Of a DNA stretch of 61,699 bases, positions 53,291-61,699 are shown one piece after another. Numbering within the stretch: the stretch's first letter is position 1; each line of letters begins with the position of its first letter. The stretch is from NCBI GenBank assembly GCA_903922735.1, contig CAIXUZ010000014.1, forward strand, positions 1 through 61,699. Reading direction: 5' to 3'. The position numbers and the translations under genes are program-made. The notes beneath the pieces were generated by a model, which had not been told where the DNA came from, ran no database searches, and saw only the letters and a program-made list of their open reading frames with translations. Source of the stretch: an uncultured Verrucomicrobia subdivision 3 bacterium (GTDB lineage: Bacteria; Verrucomicrobiota; Verrucomicrobiia; Limisphaerales; UBA11358).

Positions 53291-54493
53291 TTACATTGTC
53301 AGCGCCGCGTCCCAGTCCTTCCACACCGGCTCGTAGCCAAGTTTGCGGATGCGTTCCGCTACTTCAAACGGCGAGCGTTCGTCGGCAATTTGAAACTGGC
53401 CGGTGGCATTCGTCGGGTGGTTTTCCTGCGGCGCCCATTCGCTCGCGCCAGATGCCAGCTCCACAATTTTTCCGCGCTCGGTGTGATGGATGTTTTCCTT
53501 GCCCGCGCCGGTGTAACCGCCGGGTTCGGTCCGTGCGCCGGCGCTCATCATCGTTACCCCCAGCGGAATTAAACCGTCGCGCAGCTTCGGCGTTTCGCGC
53601 GTCGAGAGCACGATGCCCACATCGGGGAACATGATGCGGATGGCGCAGATGAGTTGCGCCAGTTCGCGGTCGCTGATGTGCGTAAGCGCCTGAAACTCGC
53701 CCGCACACGGCCGGATGCGCACGGTGGAAATTGTCAGTGCGGCCTTCCAGCAATTCCGCAATAGATAATCCGCGTGCGCCGCCGCGCTCAAGGCCTCCAG
53801 CCGCCAGTCGGCCAGACCGTAAAGCGGGCTGATGCCGAGCCGGCGAAATCCGGCGGCATAGGCGCGCTCCGGCGTTTCGAGCCGCCAGTCAAAATTCCGT
53901 TTCGGCCCCGCGGTGTGCATCTCGGCATAGACCTTACGGTCGTAAGTTTCCTGGTAAACCACCAGCCCGTCCGCCCCGGCCGCGACGAGTGGACGATATT
54001 CCTCGGTTTCCATCGGGCCGACTTCGAGCGAGAGGCTCGGCCATTCGGGATGCAACATCTCGATGCAATCGCGCATATAACCGCTGGAGACAAATTTGGG
54101 ATGTTCGCCCGCCACGAGTAGCAAATTGCGAAAGCCCTGCGCTTTCAACGCGTCCGCCTCGCGCTTCACTTCGTCGAGCGAGAGCGTGACGCGCAAAATC
54201 GGGTTGTCGCGCGAAAAACCACAATAGGTGCAGTTGTTGATGCACTCGTTAGAAAGATAGAGCGGCGCGAACAACCGGATGGTTTTGCCAAACCGTTGCT
54301 GCGTCATCAAATGGGCGCGGCGCCCGAGCGTTTCCAGAATTTCCGAGCCGGCGGGCGAAATCAGCGCGGCGAAATCGGCGAGGGAAAACTTGGTTTTGCC
54401 CGCCGCCTCGTACACGGCGGCGGTGCCGGTGCTCAGCGATTTTTTGACGAGCGATTCCAGCGGCAGCGAATTAAATTCAGCGACAAAACTCAC
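53291..54493 (-). CDS. thiH: 2-Iminoacetate synthase ThiH
   Basis: Radical-SAM enzyme converting tyrosine to dehydroglycine for the thiamine thiazole ring. 400 residues. Cys84-x3-Cys88-x2-Cys91 (NECINNCTYCGF) bind the 4Fe-4S cluster; LLVAGEHPKFVS, VYQETYDRKVYAEMHTAGPKRNFDWRLETPERAYAAGFRRLGISPLYGLADWR and RIRPC are diagnostic. The thiS gene is 1.5 kb downstream, but thiG and thiF are not seen in the window. Confidence 0.96.
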   Translation of the reverse strand: MSFVAEFNSLPLESLVKKSLSTGTAAVYEAAGKTKFSLADFAALISPAGSEILETLGRRAHLMTQQRFGKTIRLFAPLYLSNECINNCTYCGFSRDNPILRVTLSLDEVKREADALKAQGFRNLLLVAGEHPKFVSSGYMRDCIEMLHPEWPSLSLEVGPMETEEYRPLVAAGADGLVVYQETYDRKVYAEMHTAGPKRNFDWRLETPERAYAAGFRRLGISPLYGLADWRLEALSAAAHADYLLRNCWKAALTISTVRIRPCAGEFQALTHISDRELAQLICAIRIMFPDVGIVLSTRETPKLRDGLIPLGVTMMSAGARTEPGGYTGAGKENIHHTERGKIVELASGASEWAPQENHPTNATGQFQIADERSPFEVAERIRKLGYEPVWKDWDAALTM

Positions 54494-54537
54494 GCGAACA
54501 ATCTAGCAGAAATACGTTTTAAGTCGAGCGACGGACG

Positions 54538-55698
54538 TCAGTACTCCCGCTTTTTCCAGACGTAGCGGAACATGATGACGCGCAGCGCCGCGGCAAGCGG
54601 GATGGCGAGGATGCCGCCCAGAATTCCGCCGAGCAAAGTCGTTCCCGCCATGACCGCGATGATGATGGCCAACGGATGCAGCCCGACGCGGTCGCCCATG
54701 ATTTTGGGCGAGATCACGAGGCCTTCCAGCCCTTGCACCACGGCGAACACCGCCAGCACCAGCGCCGGATGCTGCCAGTCGCCGTATTGCACGAACGACA
54801 GCGTGAGCGCGGTGATGCAAATCACAATCGCGCCCAGAAACGGAATCATCGTGAGGAACACCGCCGCGAAGCCGAGCAGAAACGCGTAATTCACGCCGAC
54901 GATGAGAAACCCGATCGTATAAAGCACCGCATCGCAAAGCGCGACCAGCACCTGCCCGCGAAAAAACGCGACGAGATATTGCTTCATGGAGTCGAGGACG
55001 AACACTGCTTCGTCCTTCGCGCGCGAATCGTGCAAGGGCAGATAATCTTTCCAATGCTTCTCGATGCCGCGCTGCTCCAGCAAAAAATAAAACGCATATA
55101 CCGGAATCAGCGCCAGTCCCGCCAGCAGGCCGAAGCCGGAGGCGACTTTGGCGATCCGGTGCAGGAGCCATGCACCCATCTCCGGCAAGCTGCCCGTCAG
55201 CCAGTCAGTTGCCGCCGCGAGTACGGAATTCCCCTGACTGCCGGCGGGGTTCACGTCCGTGTCCGTGTCTAAATGCGGTTTCGGCAATATGTGGTTGAGA
55301 AATTCCGGCGGCTGCGCAAGCAGTCCGTTGGCACGCGTTTGCAGGCGTTTGGAGTATTCGGGGACCTTCGACGCTAGCTGCTCCGTTTCCACGACGACCT
55401 GCGGAATGACGCTCGCCAATACCGCCAGCACCAGTGCGAACGCCATGACAAAAACCAGGATGATCGCGCGCGCGCGCGGGATTTTTTTGCGCTCAAAAAA
55501 ATCCACGGCCGGGGAGATCAGGCACGCCACGACCCCCGCGATTGCCAGCGGCCAAAGCACCGGACTTAACAAATTTAGAACGCGTCCGAGTCCCCAAACC
55601 GCCGCCACGATGAGGGCAATGACCGTGGCCATGGCCAATCCGGTCAGCGCAAACCAGATGACGCGTGATTGTTTCTCCGTCGGTGATTTTAGATTCAT
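54538..55698 (-). CDS. AI-2E family transporter (TerC/TqsA-type permease)
   Basis: 386 residues with seven to eight helices: KQSRVIWFALTGLAM start, VVACLISPAVDFFERKKIPRARAIILVFVMAF near 54-85, LVVSVI-type hydrophilic middle, and the conserved GVNYAFLLGFAAVFLTMIPFLGAIV near 243-267 and SPKIMGDRVGLHPLAIIIAVMAGTTLLGGILGGILAIPLAA near 326-366. The DUF20/AI-2E family exports AI-2 or ions in some members; its substrate here is unknown. The start overlaps proC's stop by four bases. Confidence 0.92.
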   Translation of the reverse strand: MNLKSPTEKQSRVIWFALTGLAMATVIALIVAAVWGLGRVLNLLSPVLWPLAIAGVVACLISPAVDFFERKKIPRARAIILVFVMAFALVLAVLASVIPQVVVETEQLASKVPEYSKRLQTRANGLLAQPPEFLNHILPKPHLDTDTDVNPAGSQGNSVLAAATDWLTGSLPEMGAWLLHRIAKVASGFGLLAGLALIPVYAFYFLLEQRGIEKHWKDYLPLHDSRAKDEAVFVLDSMKQYLVAFFRGQVLVALCDAVLYTIGFLIVGVNYAFLLGFAAVFLTMIPFLGAIVICITALTLSFVQYGDWQHPALVLAVFAVVQGLEGLVISPKIMGDRVGLHPLAIIIAVMAGTTLLGGILGGILAIPLAAALRVIMFRYVWKKREY

Positions 55699-56510
55699 CC
55701 TTGCCCCAGCTTCTTTGATTTCTCCGTCGCCGCGCGGACGGCGCTCATCACGGTGGCGCGGAGTTTGCCCTTTTCCAGTTCATGCAGGCCTTCGATCGTC
55801 GTTCCGCCGGGACTTGTCACTTGATCCTTGAGCAATCCGGGGTGCTGGCCGGTTTGCAAAACCATTTGGGCGCCGCCGAGCACGGTCTGCGCGGCGAGCC
55901 GCGTCGCCACCTCGCGCGGCAAACCCGCCGCCACGCCGCCATCGCTCAAGGCTTCGATGAATTGATACACATACGCCGGGCCGCTGCCACTTAAACCCGT
56001 CACCGCATCGAGCAAACTTTCTTTCACCAGCAGCGCGATCCCAACAGCGGAGAGAAGTTTCTGCGCCAGTTCGCCATCGGCGGCGGTCGCATGCCTGCCA
56101 AGCGCAAAGCCGGACGCTCCCGCCCCGACGAGCGCGGGCGTGTTGGGCATCACGCGGATGACGTGCGCGCCTGCTGGCAGGGCGGCTTCCAGTTTGGCGA
56201 GCGTGACTCCGGCCGCAATCGAAACGAGCAAATGTTTTTTCGTAAACGCACCGGATATTTCCCCCAGCGCGGCGGCGACCTGGTCAGGCTTGGTCGCCAG
56301 GATTAAAATTTTCGCCGCTTGGGCGACTTCAAGATTGGACGCGGTGGTTTTGACGCCGACTTCGGTGGTGAATCGCTTGCGCGCGGCGTCAAACGGGTCG
56401 GCGGCGATGATCTCGCGCGGGGCGATGAGTTCGGCACGAACAAATCCCTGCGCCAGCGCGGCGGCCATCTTGCCCGCGCCCAGAAAACCGATTTTCGATG
56501 CTGTTGCCAT
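55695..56510 (-). CDS. proC: Pyrroline-5-carboxylate reductase
   Basis: Last step of proline synthesis. 271 residues: KIGFLGAGKMAAALAQGF dinucleotide-binding start, LATKPDQVAAAL near 71-82, VRVMPNTPALVGAGASGF near 117-134, the GLSGSGPAYVYQFIEALSDGGVAAGLPREVA signature near 169-199 and LKDQVTSPGGTTIEGLHELE near 229-248. Coupled to the transporter gene downstream by a four-base overlap. Confidence 0.97.
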   Translation of the reverse strand: MATASKIGFLGAGKMAAALAQGFVRAELIAPREIIAADPFDAARKRFTTEVGVKTTASNLEVAQAAKILILATKPDQVAAALGEISGAFTKKHLLVSIAAGVTLAKLEAALPAGAHVIRVMPNTPALVGAGASGFALGRHATAADGELAQKLLSAVGIALLVKESLLDAVTGLSGSGPAYVYQFIEALSDGGVAAGLPREVATRLAAQTVLGGAQMVLQTGQHPGLLKDQVTSPGGTTIEGLHELEKGKLRATVMSAVRAATEKSKKLGQG

Positions 56511-56620
56511 GCTCGTTATGTAGCAGGCAAAGCGTTTGGGCGGAAGTCATTTTGTAGAGCGGAGGCTTTTCTCGGCTTGTTTTCACGGCCGCAAAAGTTA
56601 TTCTTGTCACGCTTATAAGA

Positions 56621-57295
56621 ATGTCCAGCAACCGAAAATATTGGGATACGTTTGAAGCGATGCGGGCCGCCGCCCAGACTGGCGACCCGCAGGCGCAATT
56701 TCAACTCGGTGTCAGCTACCAGAACGGCCAGAGCGTGCCACAGGATTATGTGGAGGCGGTGAAATGGTTCAAGCGCTCGGCCGAGCAAAACGACCCGCTG
56801 GCGCAATGCTACCTCGGCGTCTGCTACTGGATGGGTCAGGGCGTTCCGCAGGAATTTGGCGAGGCGGCGAAATGGCTCCGCGAGGCGGCGGAGCAGGGCG
56901 ACCCGGCCGCGCAGTTCAACCTTGGCACCCTTTACGAAACCGGCCAGGGCGTCCCGCTAAATCTCGCCGAGGCGGTCAAATGGTATCGTGAATCGGCGAA
57001 CCGTGGTTATCCGGCGGCCCAATTCAACCTGGGCGTGTTTTTTGAGACCGGCCAGGTTGTGAAACAGGATTTCAAAGAGGCAGCCCAATGGTATCTCGCT
57101 GCCGCCGAACAGGAGCTTGCCGATGCGCAGTGCAACCTCGGCCTTTGCTACCAGACCGGTCGTGGCGTGCCGAAGGATTCCGGGCAGGCGGTGAAGTGGT
57201 TCATCAAGGCCGCAAGGCAGGGCAACAAGACCGCCCAGCACAACCTCGGCCTGCACTACGCCGCCGAGGAAAATGCGCAGCATCACGAAATTTGA
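56621..57295 (+). CDS. Sel1-repeat (TPR-like) protein
   Basis: 224 residues comprising five to six Sel1 repeats of 36 residues: AQFQLGVSYQNGQSVPQDYVEAVKWFKRSAEQNDPLAQCYLGVCYWMGQGV, with QFNLGTLYETGQGV, QFNLGVFFETGQVV and QCNLGLCYQTGRGV repeating. No signal peptide, so probably a cytoplasmic interaction protein. Divergent from proC with 110 bases between. Confidence 0.93.
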   Translation: MSSNRKYWDTFEAMRAAAQTGDPQAQFQLGVSYQNGQSVPQDYVEAVKWFKRSAEQNDPLAQCYLGVCYWMGQGVPQEFGEAAKWLREAAEQGDPAAQFNLGTLYETGQGVPLNLAEAVKWYRESANRGYPAAQFNLGVFFETGQVVKQDFKEAAQWYLAAAEQELADAQCNLGLCYQTGRGVPKDSGQAVKWFIKAARQGNKTAQHNLGLHYAAEENAQHHEI

Positions 57296-58330
57296 CTAGC
57301 CGGTCAGGGCTGTGAGTTTGGTCCCGGCGGCGCCGGAATCAATCGTTTTTCCCGCCAGTTCCCAGCCTTCCGCAATCGACTTTGCCTTCCCGGCCACAAA
57401 CAAAGCCGCGCCCGCGTTGAGTAATACCGCGTCGCGTTTCGGACCACGCTCATCACCGCGCAGGATGCGCCGGATGATTTCCGCGTTCGCAAATTTGTCG
57501 CCGCCGCGCAGATCGGCCAAGGTCGCCGGTTGGATCGGTAAATTTTCCAGCGACAAGGCGGAAGCGGTGAAGCCCCGCTCGTGATAAAATTCAGCCACTT
57601 GGTTTGCGCCCAGCGTCGAAAGCTCGTCCAGGTTTTTCCCCTCGGCCAAACCGCACACGACCATGCCGCGGCGAACGCCGAGCGCCTGCAACGCCCGGGC
57701 CATCGGCACGCAAAGTTCCGCGCGCGCCACGCCGACGAGCATGGCGGACGGGCAGGCAGGATTCAGCAGCGGGCCGAGGATGTTGAAAATCGTCCGCCGG
57801 CCTCGTTCGGCGCAAATTTTTCTGGCCGGCGCAATGTGCTTGAACGCCGGGTGAAAATGGGGGGCGAAGAAAAAGGCGAAGTTGTGTTCCTGCAATGCCC
57901 GGGCTGCGTCTGCCGGCGACTGGTCAACCTTGACGCCGAGGGCTTCCATCACGTCCGCGCTGCCCACGGATGACGTCACCGCGCGATTGCCGTGTTTGGC
58001 CACCGTCACGCCGGCGGCGGCGCAAAGGATGGCGACAGTGGTGGAGATGTTGAAGGTGCTCAAGCGGTCGCCGCCGGTGCCGACCACGTCAAGGATTTCG
58101 CGGGCGCGGGTTTCCGCGTCGAGCGGCGGCTGGATGGATTTTTCGCGCAGCGCGGCAGCAAATCCGGCGATTTCTTCCGGCGATTCGCCTTTCTGCGCCA
58201 GGGCGGAAAGAAAATCCGCCTTGATTGGCGGGGAGATTTTTTCGTCGGCCAACTGCGCGACAGCCTGTCGGATCTGTTCGGTTGACAGATTTTTTGCGTT
58301 GGCCAGCTGGCGGGTGAGGATTTCGAGCAC
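57296..58330 (-). CDS. trpD: Anthranilate phosphoribosyltransferase
   Basis: Second step of tryptophan synthesis. 344 residues starting at GTG 58330: DVVGTGGDRLSTFNISTTVAILCAAAGVTVAKHGNRAVTSSVGSADVMEALGV near 85-137 carries the PRPP loop, followed by FFFAPHFHPAFKHIAPARK and RTIFNILGPLLNPA. Typical length. It occurs without other trp genes. The last codons abut the Sel1 gene, leaving no gap. Confidence 0.96.
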   Translation of the reverse strand: MLEILTRQLANAKNLSTEQIRQAVAQLADEKISPPIKADFLSALAQKGESPEEIAGFAAALREKSIQPPLDAETRAREILDVVGTGGDRLSTFNISTTVAILCAAAGVTVAKHGNRAVTSSVGSADVMEALGVKVDQSPADAARALQEHNFAFFFAPHFHPAFKHIAPARKICAERGRRTIFNILGPLLNPACPSAMLVGVARAELCVPMARALQALGVRRGMVVCGLAEGKNLDELSTLGANQVAEFYHERGFTASALSLENLPIQPATLADLRGGDKFANAEIIRRILRGDERGPKRDAVLLNAGAALFVAGKAKSIAEGWELAGKTIDSGAAGTKLTALTG

Positions 58331-58448
58331 GAGGCGATTTTACGGTGTGGCGCGAAAGTCACAAACTGAAATTGCGGCGGCGGCGTAAATTATTGTAACT
58401 TGCATGGCTCAAGCCCGGTCTGCAAAAGCATTAGAGCAATTATATTTT

Positions 58449-59666
58449 ATGTCCGAAAAACCAAGCACCAGGTGGAAGTGGATTGTGACCGTCGTGGTCA
58501 TCGCGGCGGTGGCGGGTGGATATTTTTATTACCGACGCAACCGAACCGAACCGCTGGCCTTCAATACGGCGGCCGCGGCGCGGGGCGAATTGACGGCGAC
58601 GGTGACGGCCACCGGCATTTTGAACCCGGTGAAGAGCGTGCTGGTTGGCTGCCAGGTGTCCGGTACGATTAGCGCCTTGTATGTGGATTACAACTCGCAG
58701 GTGAAGGCGGGGGACTTGATTGCGGAAATTGATCAGCGGGTGTACTTGGCGCAGGTGGAGCAGGCTGAAGCAGACCTCGCCAACTCGACCGCGAATCTCG
58801 AACTACAGCGGGTGCAGGCCCGGCGCAGCGCGGAATTATTCGCCAGCAAGCTGGTTTCCGGCTCGGATTATGATATTTCCCTGGCCACGCTGCATCAGGC
58901 GGAAGCGATGGTGAAAATCAAACAGGCCTTGCTCGATAATGCCAAGGCCAGTCTCAGTTATACAAAGATATATTCGCCGGTGGATGGCGTGGTGATTTCA
59001 CGTTCGGTGGATGTGGGCCAGACGGTGGCCGCCAGCTTCAGCACCCCGACGTTGTTTAATATCGCGAAAGATCTGACGAAGATGCAAATCGACGCGGCGG
59101 TTTCAGAGGCGGATGTGGGCGGCGTGAGCGAGGGTCAGGCCGTGGACTTTACGGTGGATGCTTATCCCACGCGCACCTTTCACGGTGTGGTGACGCAGGT
59201 GCGCAACTCACCGACGACCGTGAACAATGTGGTAACATACGACACCGTGATCGGGGTGACCAATTCAGATTACAAATTGAAGCCGGGCATGACGGCAAAT
59301 GTGGCCATCATCATCGCCCGGCGGGAAAACGCCATCAAACTCCAGAATGTCGCCCTGCGTTTTCGCCCTCCGGAAGGCGCGGTCGTATTAACCAATCAAC
59401 TCATAAGCCTGTCGCAAACCAATGCCCCTGTCCTCGTCAAAGGCAAGGGCAAGGGCAATATCCGCACGGTATATTTTCTGGCCGGCGATGCACGACCGCC
59501 GGCACTCCGGCCGGTTCAGGTTCGCGTGGGGATCACGGACGGCATCGCTACCGAAATTATCGAAGGATTGAAGGACGGTGACAAGGTCGTCTCCGGTGTG
59601 GTCAACAATGATTCAGCGGCCGCCGCCTCATCTAATCCGTTCGGCGGAGGCTTCCCGCGCCGTTGA
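58449..59666 (+). CDS. Efflux pump periplasmic adaptor (MacA-like)
   Basis: 405 residues from ATG 58449 (MSEKPSTRWKW); ATG 58404 would add 15 residues. One membrane helix (IVTVVVIAAVAGGYFYY), then a biotinyl-lipoyl hairpin (LVGCQVSGTISALYVDYNSQVKAGDLIAEID), coiled-coil (EQAEADLANSTANLELQRVQARRSAE), lipoyl second half (YSPVDGVVISRSVDVGQTV), beta-barrel and C-terminal parts. First gene of a three-gene adaptor / ATPase / permease operon. Confidence 0.9.
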   Translation: MSEKPSTRWKWIVTVVVIAAVAGGYFYYRRNRTEPLAFNTAAAARGELTATVTATGILNPVKSVLVGCQVSGTISALYVDYNSQVKAGDLIAEIDQRVYLAQVEQAEADLANSTANLELQRVQARRSAELFASKLVSGSDYDISLATLHQAEAMVKIKQALLDNAKASLSYTKIYSPVDGVVISRSVDVGQTVAASFSTPTLFNIAKDLTKMQIDAAVSEADVGGVSEGQAVDFTVDAYPTRTFHGVVTQVRNSPTTVNNVVTYDTVIGVTNSDYKLKPGMTANVAIIIARRENAIKLQNVALRFRPPEGAVVLTNQLISLSQTNAPVLVKGKGKGNIRTVYFLAGDARPPALRPVQVRVGITDGIATEIIEGLKDGDKVVSGVVNNDSAAAASSNPFGGGFPRR

Positions 59667-59677
59667 TTTAATCCGTC

Positions 59678-60442
59678 GTGCAAACTCGCCCTGTCATCCA
59701 GCTCACCGACATTCACAAGGTTTATCAAACCGGTGAAGTGGAGGTTCGCGCGGTGAACGGCGTGTCGTTGGACATTATGCCGGGCGAATTTGTCGCCATC
59801 ATGGGATCAAGCGGTTCCGGCAAAAGCACGTTGATGAACATGATCGGCTGTCTCGATCGCCCGACCGGTGGCAGTTATTTTCTCGATGGCATTGATATTT
59901 CCACCCTTGACCGCAACCAGCGCGCGGTGATCCGCAACGCCAAAATCGGCTTTATTTTTCAGGGCTTCAACCTGCTTTCCCGCACGACGGCGCAGGAAAA
60001 TGTCGAAATGCCGATGCTCTACAACCAGGCCCGCATCGCCAATACCGAGCAGCGCGCGCGGGCCATGAGATCGCTCGAACTTGTCGGCCTCGCAACCCGC
60101 AGCGATCACAAGCCCAACCAGCTTTCCGGCGGACAACAACAGCGCGTCGCCATCGCCCGCGCATTGGTGAACCAGCCTTCGCTGCTGCTCGCCGACGAGC
60201 CAACGGGGAATCTGGACAGCCAGACCAGCATCGAAATCATGGGCGTTTTCCAGAAACTGAACGAGGCGGGTATCACGGTTGTCATGGTCACCCACGAGCT
60301 GGATGTGGCGAGCTACTGCAAGCGCATGATTATTTTACGGGATGGCAGGATTCGCACGGACGAATTGGTTGCCCGGCGTCTGAATGCGGAAGTGGAATTG
60401 AATAAACTGCGCGCGGCACAGCAAGCCGTGAAGCTGGTATGA
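59678..60442 (+). CDS. ABC transporter ATP-binding protein (MacB/LolD-like)
   Basis: 254 residues starting at GTG 59678. Walker A GSSGSGKST near 43-51, Q-loop FIFQGFNLL, ABC signature LSGGQQQRVAIARAL near 147-161, Walker B LLLADEPTGNLD near 168-179 and the H-loop VTHE near 203. It is a stand-alone ATPase rather than fused to the permease. Coupled to the permease by an ATGATGA overlap. Confidence 0.95.
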   Translation: MQTRPVIQLTDIHKVYQTGEVEVRAVNGVSLDIMPGEFVAIMGSSGSGKSTLMNMIGCLDRPTGGSYFLDGIDISTLDRNQRAVIRNAKIGFIFQGFNLLSRTTAQENVEMPMLYNQARIANTEQRARAMRSLELVGLATRSDHKPNQLSGGQQQRVAIARALVNQPSLLLADEPTGNLDSQTSIEIMGVFQKLNEAGITVVMVTHELDVASYCKRMIILRDGRIRTDELVARRLNAEVELNKLRAAQQAVKLV

Positions 60443-61650
60443 TGAGATTACTGGCGCCATTCAAAATTGCCGCGCGCGCCCTGCGCCGGAACAAGATGCG
60501 CTCGCTGCTGACGATGCTGGGAATCATCATCGGCGTCGGCTCGGTCATCGCCGCCGTCAGCATCACGACCGGCGCCACGAAACAGGTGGAGGACAAAGTC
60601 GCCAGCCTCGGCCAAAACATCGTCACGGTTTTCTCCGGCAATTATAGCAGCGGCGGCATGCGCGGCGGCTGGGGCAGTGCGGCAACCTTGACGGTGGAAG
60701 ATTCCCGCGCCATCAAAAACGAGGTGGACAATGTTGTCGCCGTCAGTCCGGAAGTTCGTGACCGTGCGCAGATTCTGGCGAATGGACAGAACTGGAACAC
60801 CCAGGTGCTCGGTGAGTCGCCGGACTATCCGCAGATTCGCGATTGGGATATCGCCAACGGCGATATGTTCACCGAAGGCGATGTTCGGGCACTGTCCAAA
60901 GTCGCCATCATCGGCAAGACCGTCGTGGATCAGTTGTATCCGGCTGACGACCCCGTTGGTCAAACGCTGGTCGTGCGGAACATTCCGTTCAAGATTGTCG
61001 GCGTGCTGGAGGCCAAAGGCTTCAACCTCTTCGGCCAGGATCAGGATGATGTGGTCATCATTCCTTACACCAGCCACATGCGCCGGCTGTCCAAGCGGAA
61101 CTTTGTCAATTCCATCATGGTGCAGGCGGCGGACAAGGAATCCATCGTTCAAGTGCAGACCGACATCACGACGCTGCTGCGCGACCGGCATAAAAGCGCG
61201 GAACAGGATTTCACCGTGCGCACCCAGCTGGAGGTGATGCAAATGGCCACGCAGACATCGCGTGTCATGTCGGTTCTGCTCGCCGCCATCGCCAGTGTGT
61301 CGTTGCTCGTCGGCGGCATCGGCATCATGAACATCATGCTTGTCAGCGTCACCGAGCGGACGCGCGAAATCGGCATCCGCATGGCGGTCGGCGCCCGTGG
61401 TCGCGATATTCTCATTCAATTTTTGATTGAAGCGGTCACGTTGAGCGTGGCGGGAGGATTGATGGGCATCGCGCTCGGCATGGTTGCCGCCAAGGTCGTC
61501 GCCGCCAGCACCGGCTGGCCGACGGTGACCCCGGTGATTTGGATTGGCATTGCATGTTTTTCCAGCGCGGGCATCGGCATCATCTCCGGATTTTATCCCG
61601 CGTGGAAAGCTTCGCGGCTCGACCCGATTGAAGCGTTGCGCTACGAATAA
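60439..61650 (+). CDS. ABC transporter permease (MacB/FtsX type)
   Basis: 403 residues: ALRRNKMRSLLTMLGIIIGVGSVIAAVSITTGATKQVEDKV at the start (N-terminal MacB/PCD helix), a periplasmic core of ~230 residues and three C-terminal helices with GGIGIMNIMLVSVTERTREIGIRMAVGARGRDILIQFLIEA near 290-330. Completes the tripartite efflux operon; the exported compound is unknown. Confidence 0.95.
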   Translation: MMRLLAPFKIAARALRRNKMRSLLTMLGIIIGVGSVIAAVSITTGATKQVEDKVASLGQNIVTVFSGNYSSGGMRGGWGSAATLTVEDSRAIKNEVDNVVAVSPEVRDRAQILANGQNWNTQVLGESPDYPQIRDWDIANGDMFTEGDVRALSKVAIIGKTVVDQLYPADDPVGQTLVVRNIPFKIVGVLEAKGFNLFGQDQDDVVIIPYTSHMRRLSKRNFVNSIMVQAADKESIVQVQTDITTLLRDRHKSAEQDFTVRTQLEVMQMATQTSRVMSVLLAAIASVSLLVGGIGIMNIMLVSVTERTREIGIRMAVGARGRDILIQFLIEAVTLSVAGGLMGIALGMVAAKVVAASTGWPTVTPVIWIGIACFSSAGIGIISGFYPAWKASRLDPIEALRYE

Positions 61651-61653
61651 GCC

Positions 61654-61699
61654 GTGGCCACTGAAATTCTTTCAACACACACGCCGGCGCTTTTCCAGA
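61654..61699 (+). CDS. Start of a possible Sua5/TsaC-type threonylcarbamoyl-AMP synthase (cut by window edge)
   Basis: GTG at 61654 opens a frame MATEILSTHTPALFQ to the window end. Family members with this kind of start (TEI.ST...LFxxAVxxA) exist, and the position four bases after the permease is tight. The 15 codons are too few for a firm call. Confidence 0.35.
   Translation, partial: MATEILSTHTPALFQ

Noticed and set aside
1..61699. tRNA, rRNA, insertion sequences, prophage
   Set aside because: No stretch with cloverleaf-type pairing, rRNA-like sequence, transposase motif or integrase other than XerC was seen; a covariance-model search was not possible here.

Overview
The window is a 61.7 kb piece of a GC-rich, densely coded Gram-negative chromosome. 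The best match is a Verrucomicrobiota-like genome (Limisphaerales/Pedosphaera type), inferred from the protein mix rather than a marker tree. That mix includes an exosortase/EpsI pair inside a polysaccharide locus, a DUF6941-type protein, a lipid-A-disaccharide-synthase N-domain protein, secreted beta-helix and beta-barrel proteins, pseudopilin-tailed membrane proteins, and interspersed palindromic repeats of the kind common in this phylum. About 60 protein genes are supported. I found no rRNA, tRNA, CRISPR array, transposase or prophage.

Layout. 1-9.4 kb: start of EF-P (edge, minus), nrdR plus a coupled unknown gene, a HIT hydrolase, a secreted beta-helix protein, a membrane protein, arginine decarboxylase (speA), a family-4 uracil-DNA glycosylase and a pseudopilin-tailed membrane protein. 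9.4-13.6 kb: two sugar-nucleotide genes, including a 1106-residue fusion of a fucokinase-like GHMP domain and a UDP-sugar pyrophosphorylase. 13.7-19.6 kb: dedA, uvrC, a DUF6941-like gene, purC, a small membrane protein, an AlkD-like gene and xerC. A copy of the xerC 5' end lies upstream of the AlkD-like gene, and xerC carries an in-frame palindromic repeat. 19.7-23.0 kb (minus): folP, cdaA, a 50-residue CdaR-like stub and glmM, the classic c-di-AMP/cell-wall order. 23.0-29.4 kb: polysaccharide export/exosortase locus (UDP-xylose synthase, polyprenyl-phosphate sugar transferase, EpsI, exosortase, WecG/TagA and GT4 glycosyltransferases). 29.5-38.8 kb: nadE, a beta-CASP RNase, a pilC/gspF gene, a beta-barrel porin with a structured leader and strong terminator, metF, an ATP-grasp-like gene and nadC. 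38.8-45.3 kb: a signalling cassette (roadblock, REC-PATAN, HEAT) and an envelope glycosyltransferase trio (GT9, GT-C, GT2). 45.4-51.4 kb: yajQ, an ArsR-like gene with a 21-bp repeat array upstream and a duplicated gene end beside it, a second beta-CASP RNase, infA, two small membrane proteins, a LAB_N/zinc-ribbon protein, mscS and an unknown gene. 51.6-58.3 kb: thiS, a secreted DA1-like LIM peptidase, a pseudopilin-like protein, thiH, an AI-2E-type transporter, proC, a Sel1-repeat protein and trpD. 58.4-61.7 kb: a MacA/MacB-type tripartite efflux operon and the first codons of a probable Sua5 gene.

Most genes are housekeeping (cofactors NAD, folate and thiamine; repair; cell wall; translation). 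The unusual content is in five places: the kinase-pyrophosphorylase fusion; the CdaR stub; two insertions each bounded by a ~35-50 bp copy of a neighbouring gene's end; the perfectly phased 21-bp array upstream of the ArsR-like gene; and the LIM-peptidase inserted between thiS and thiH.
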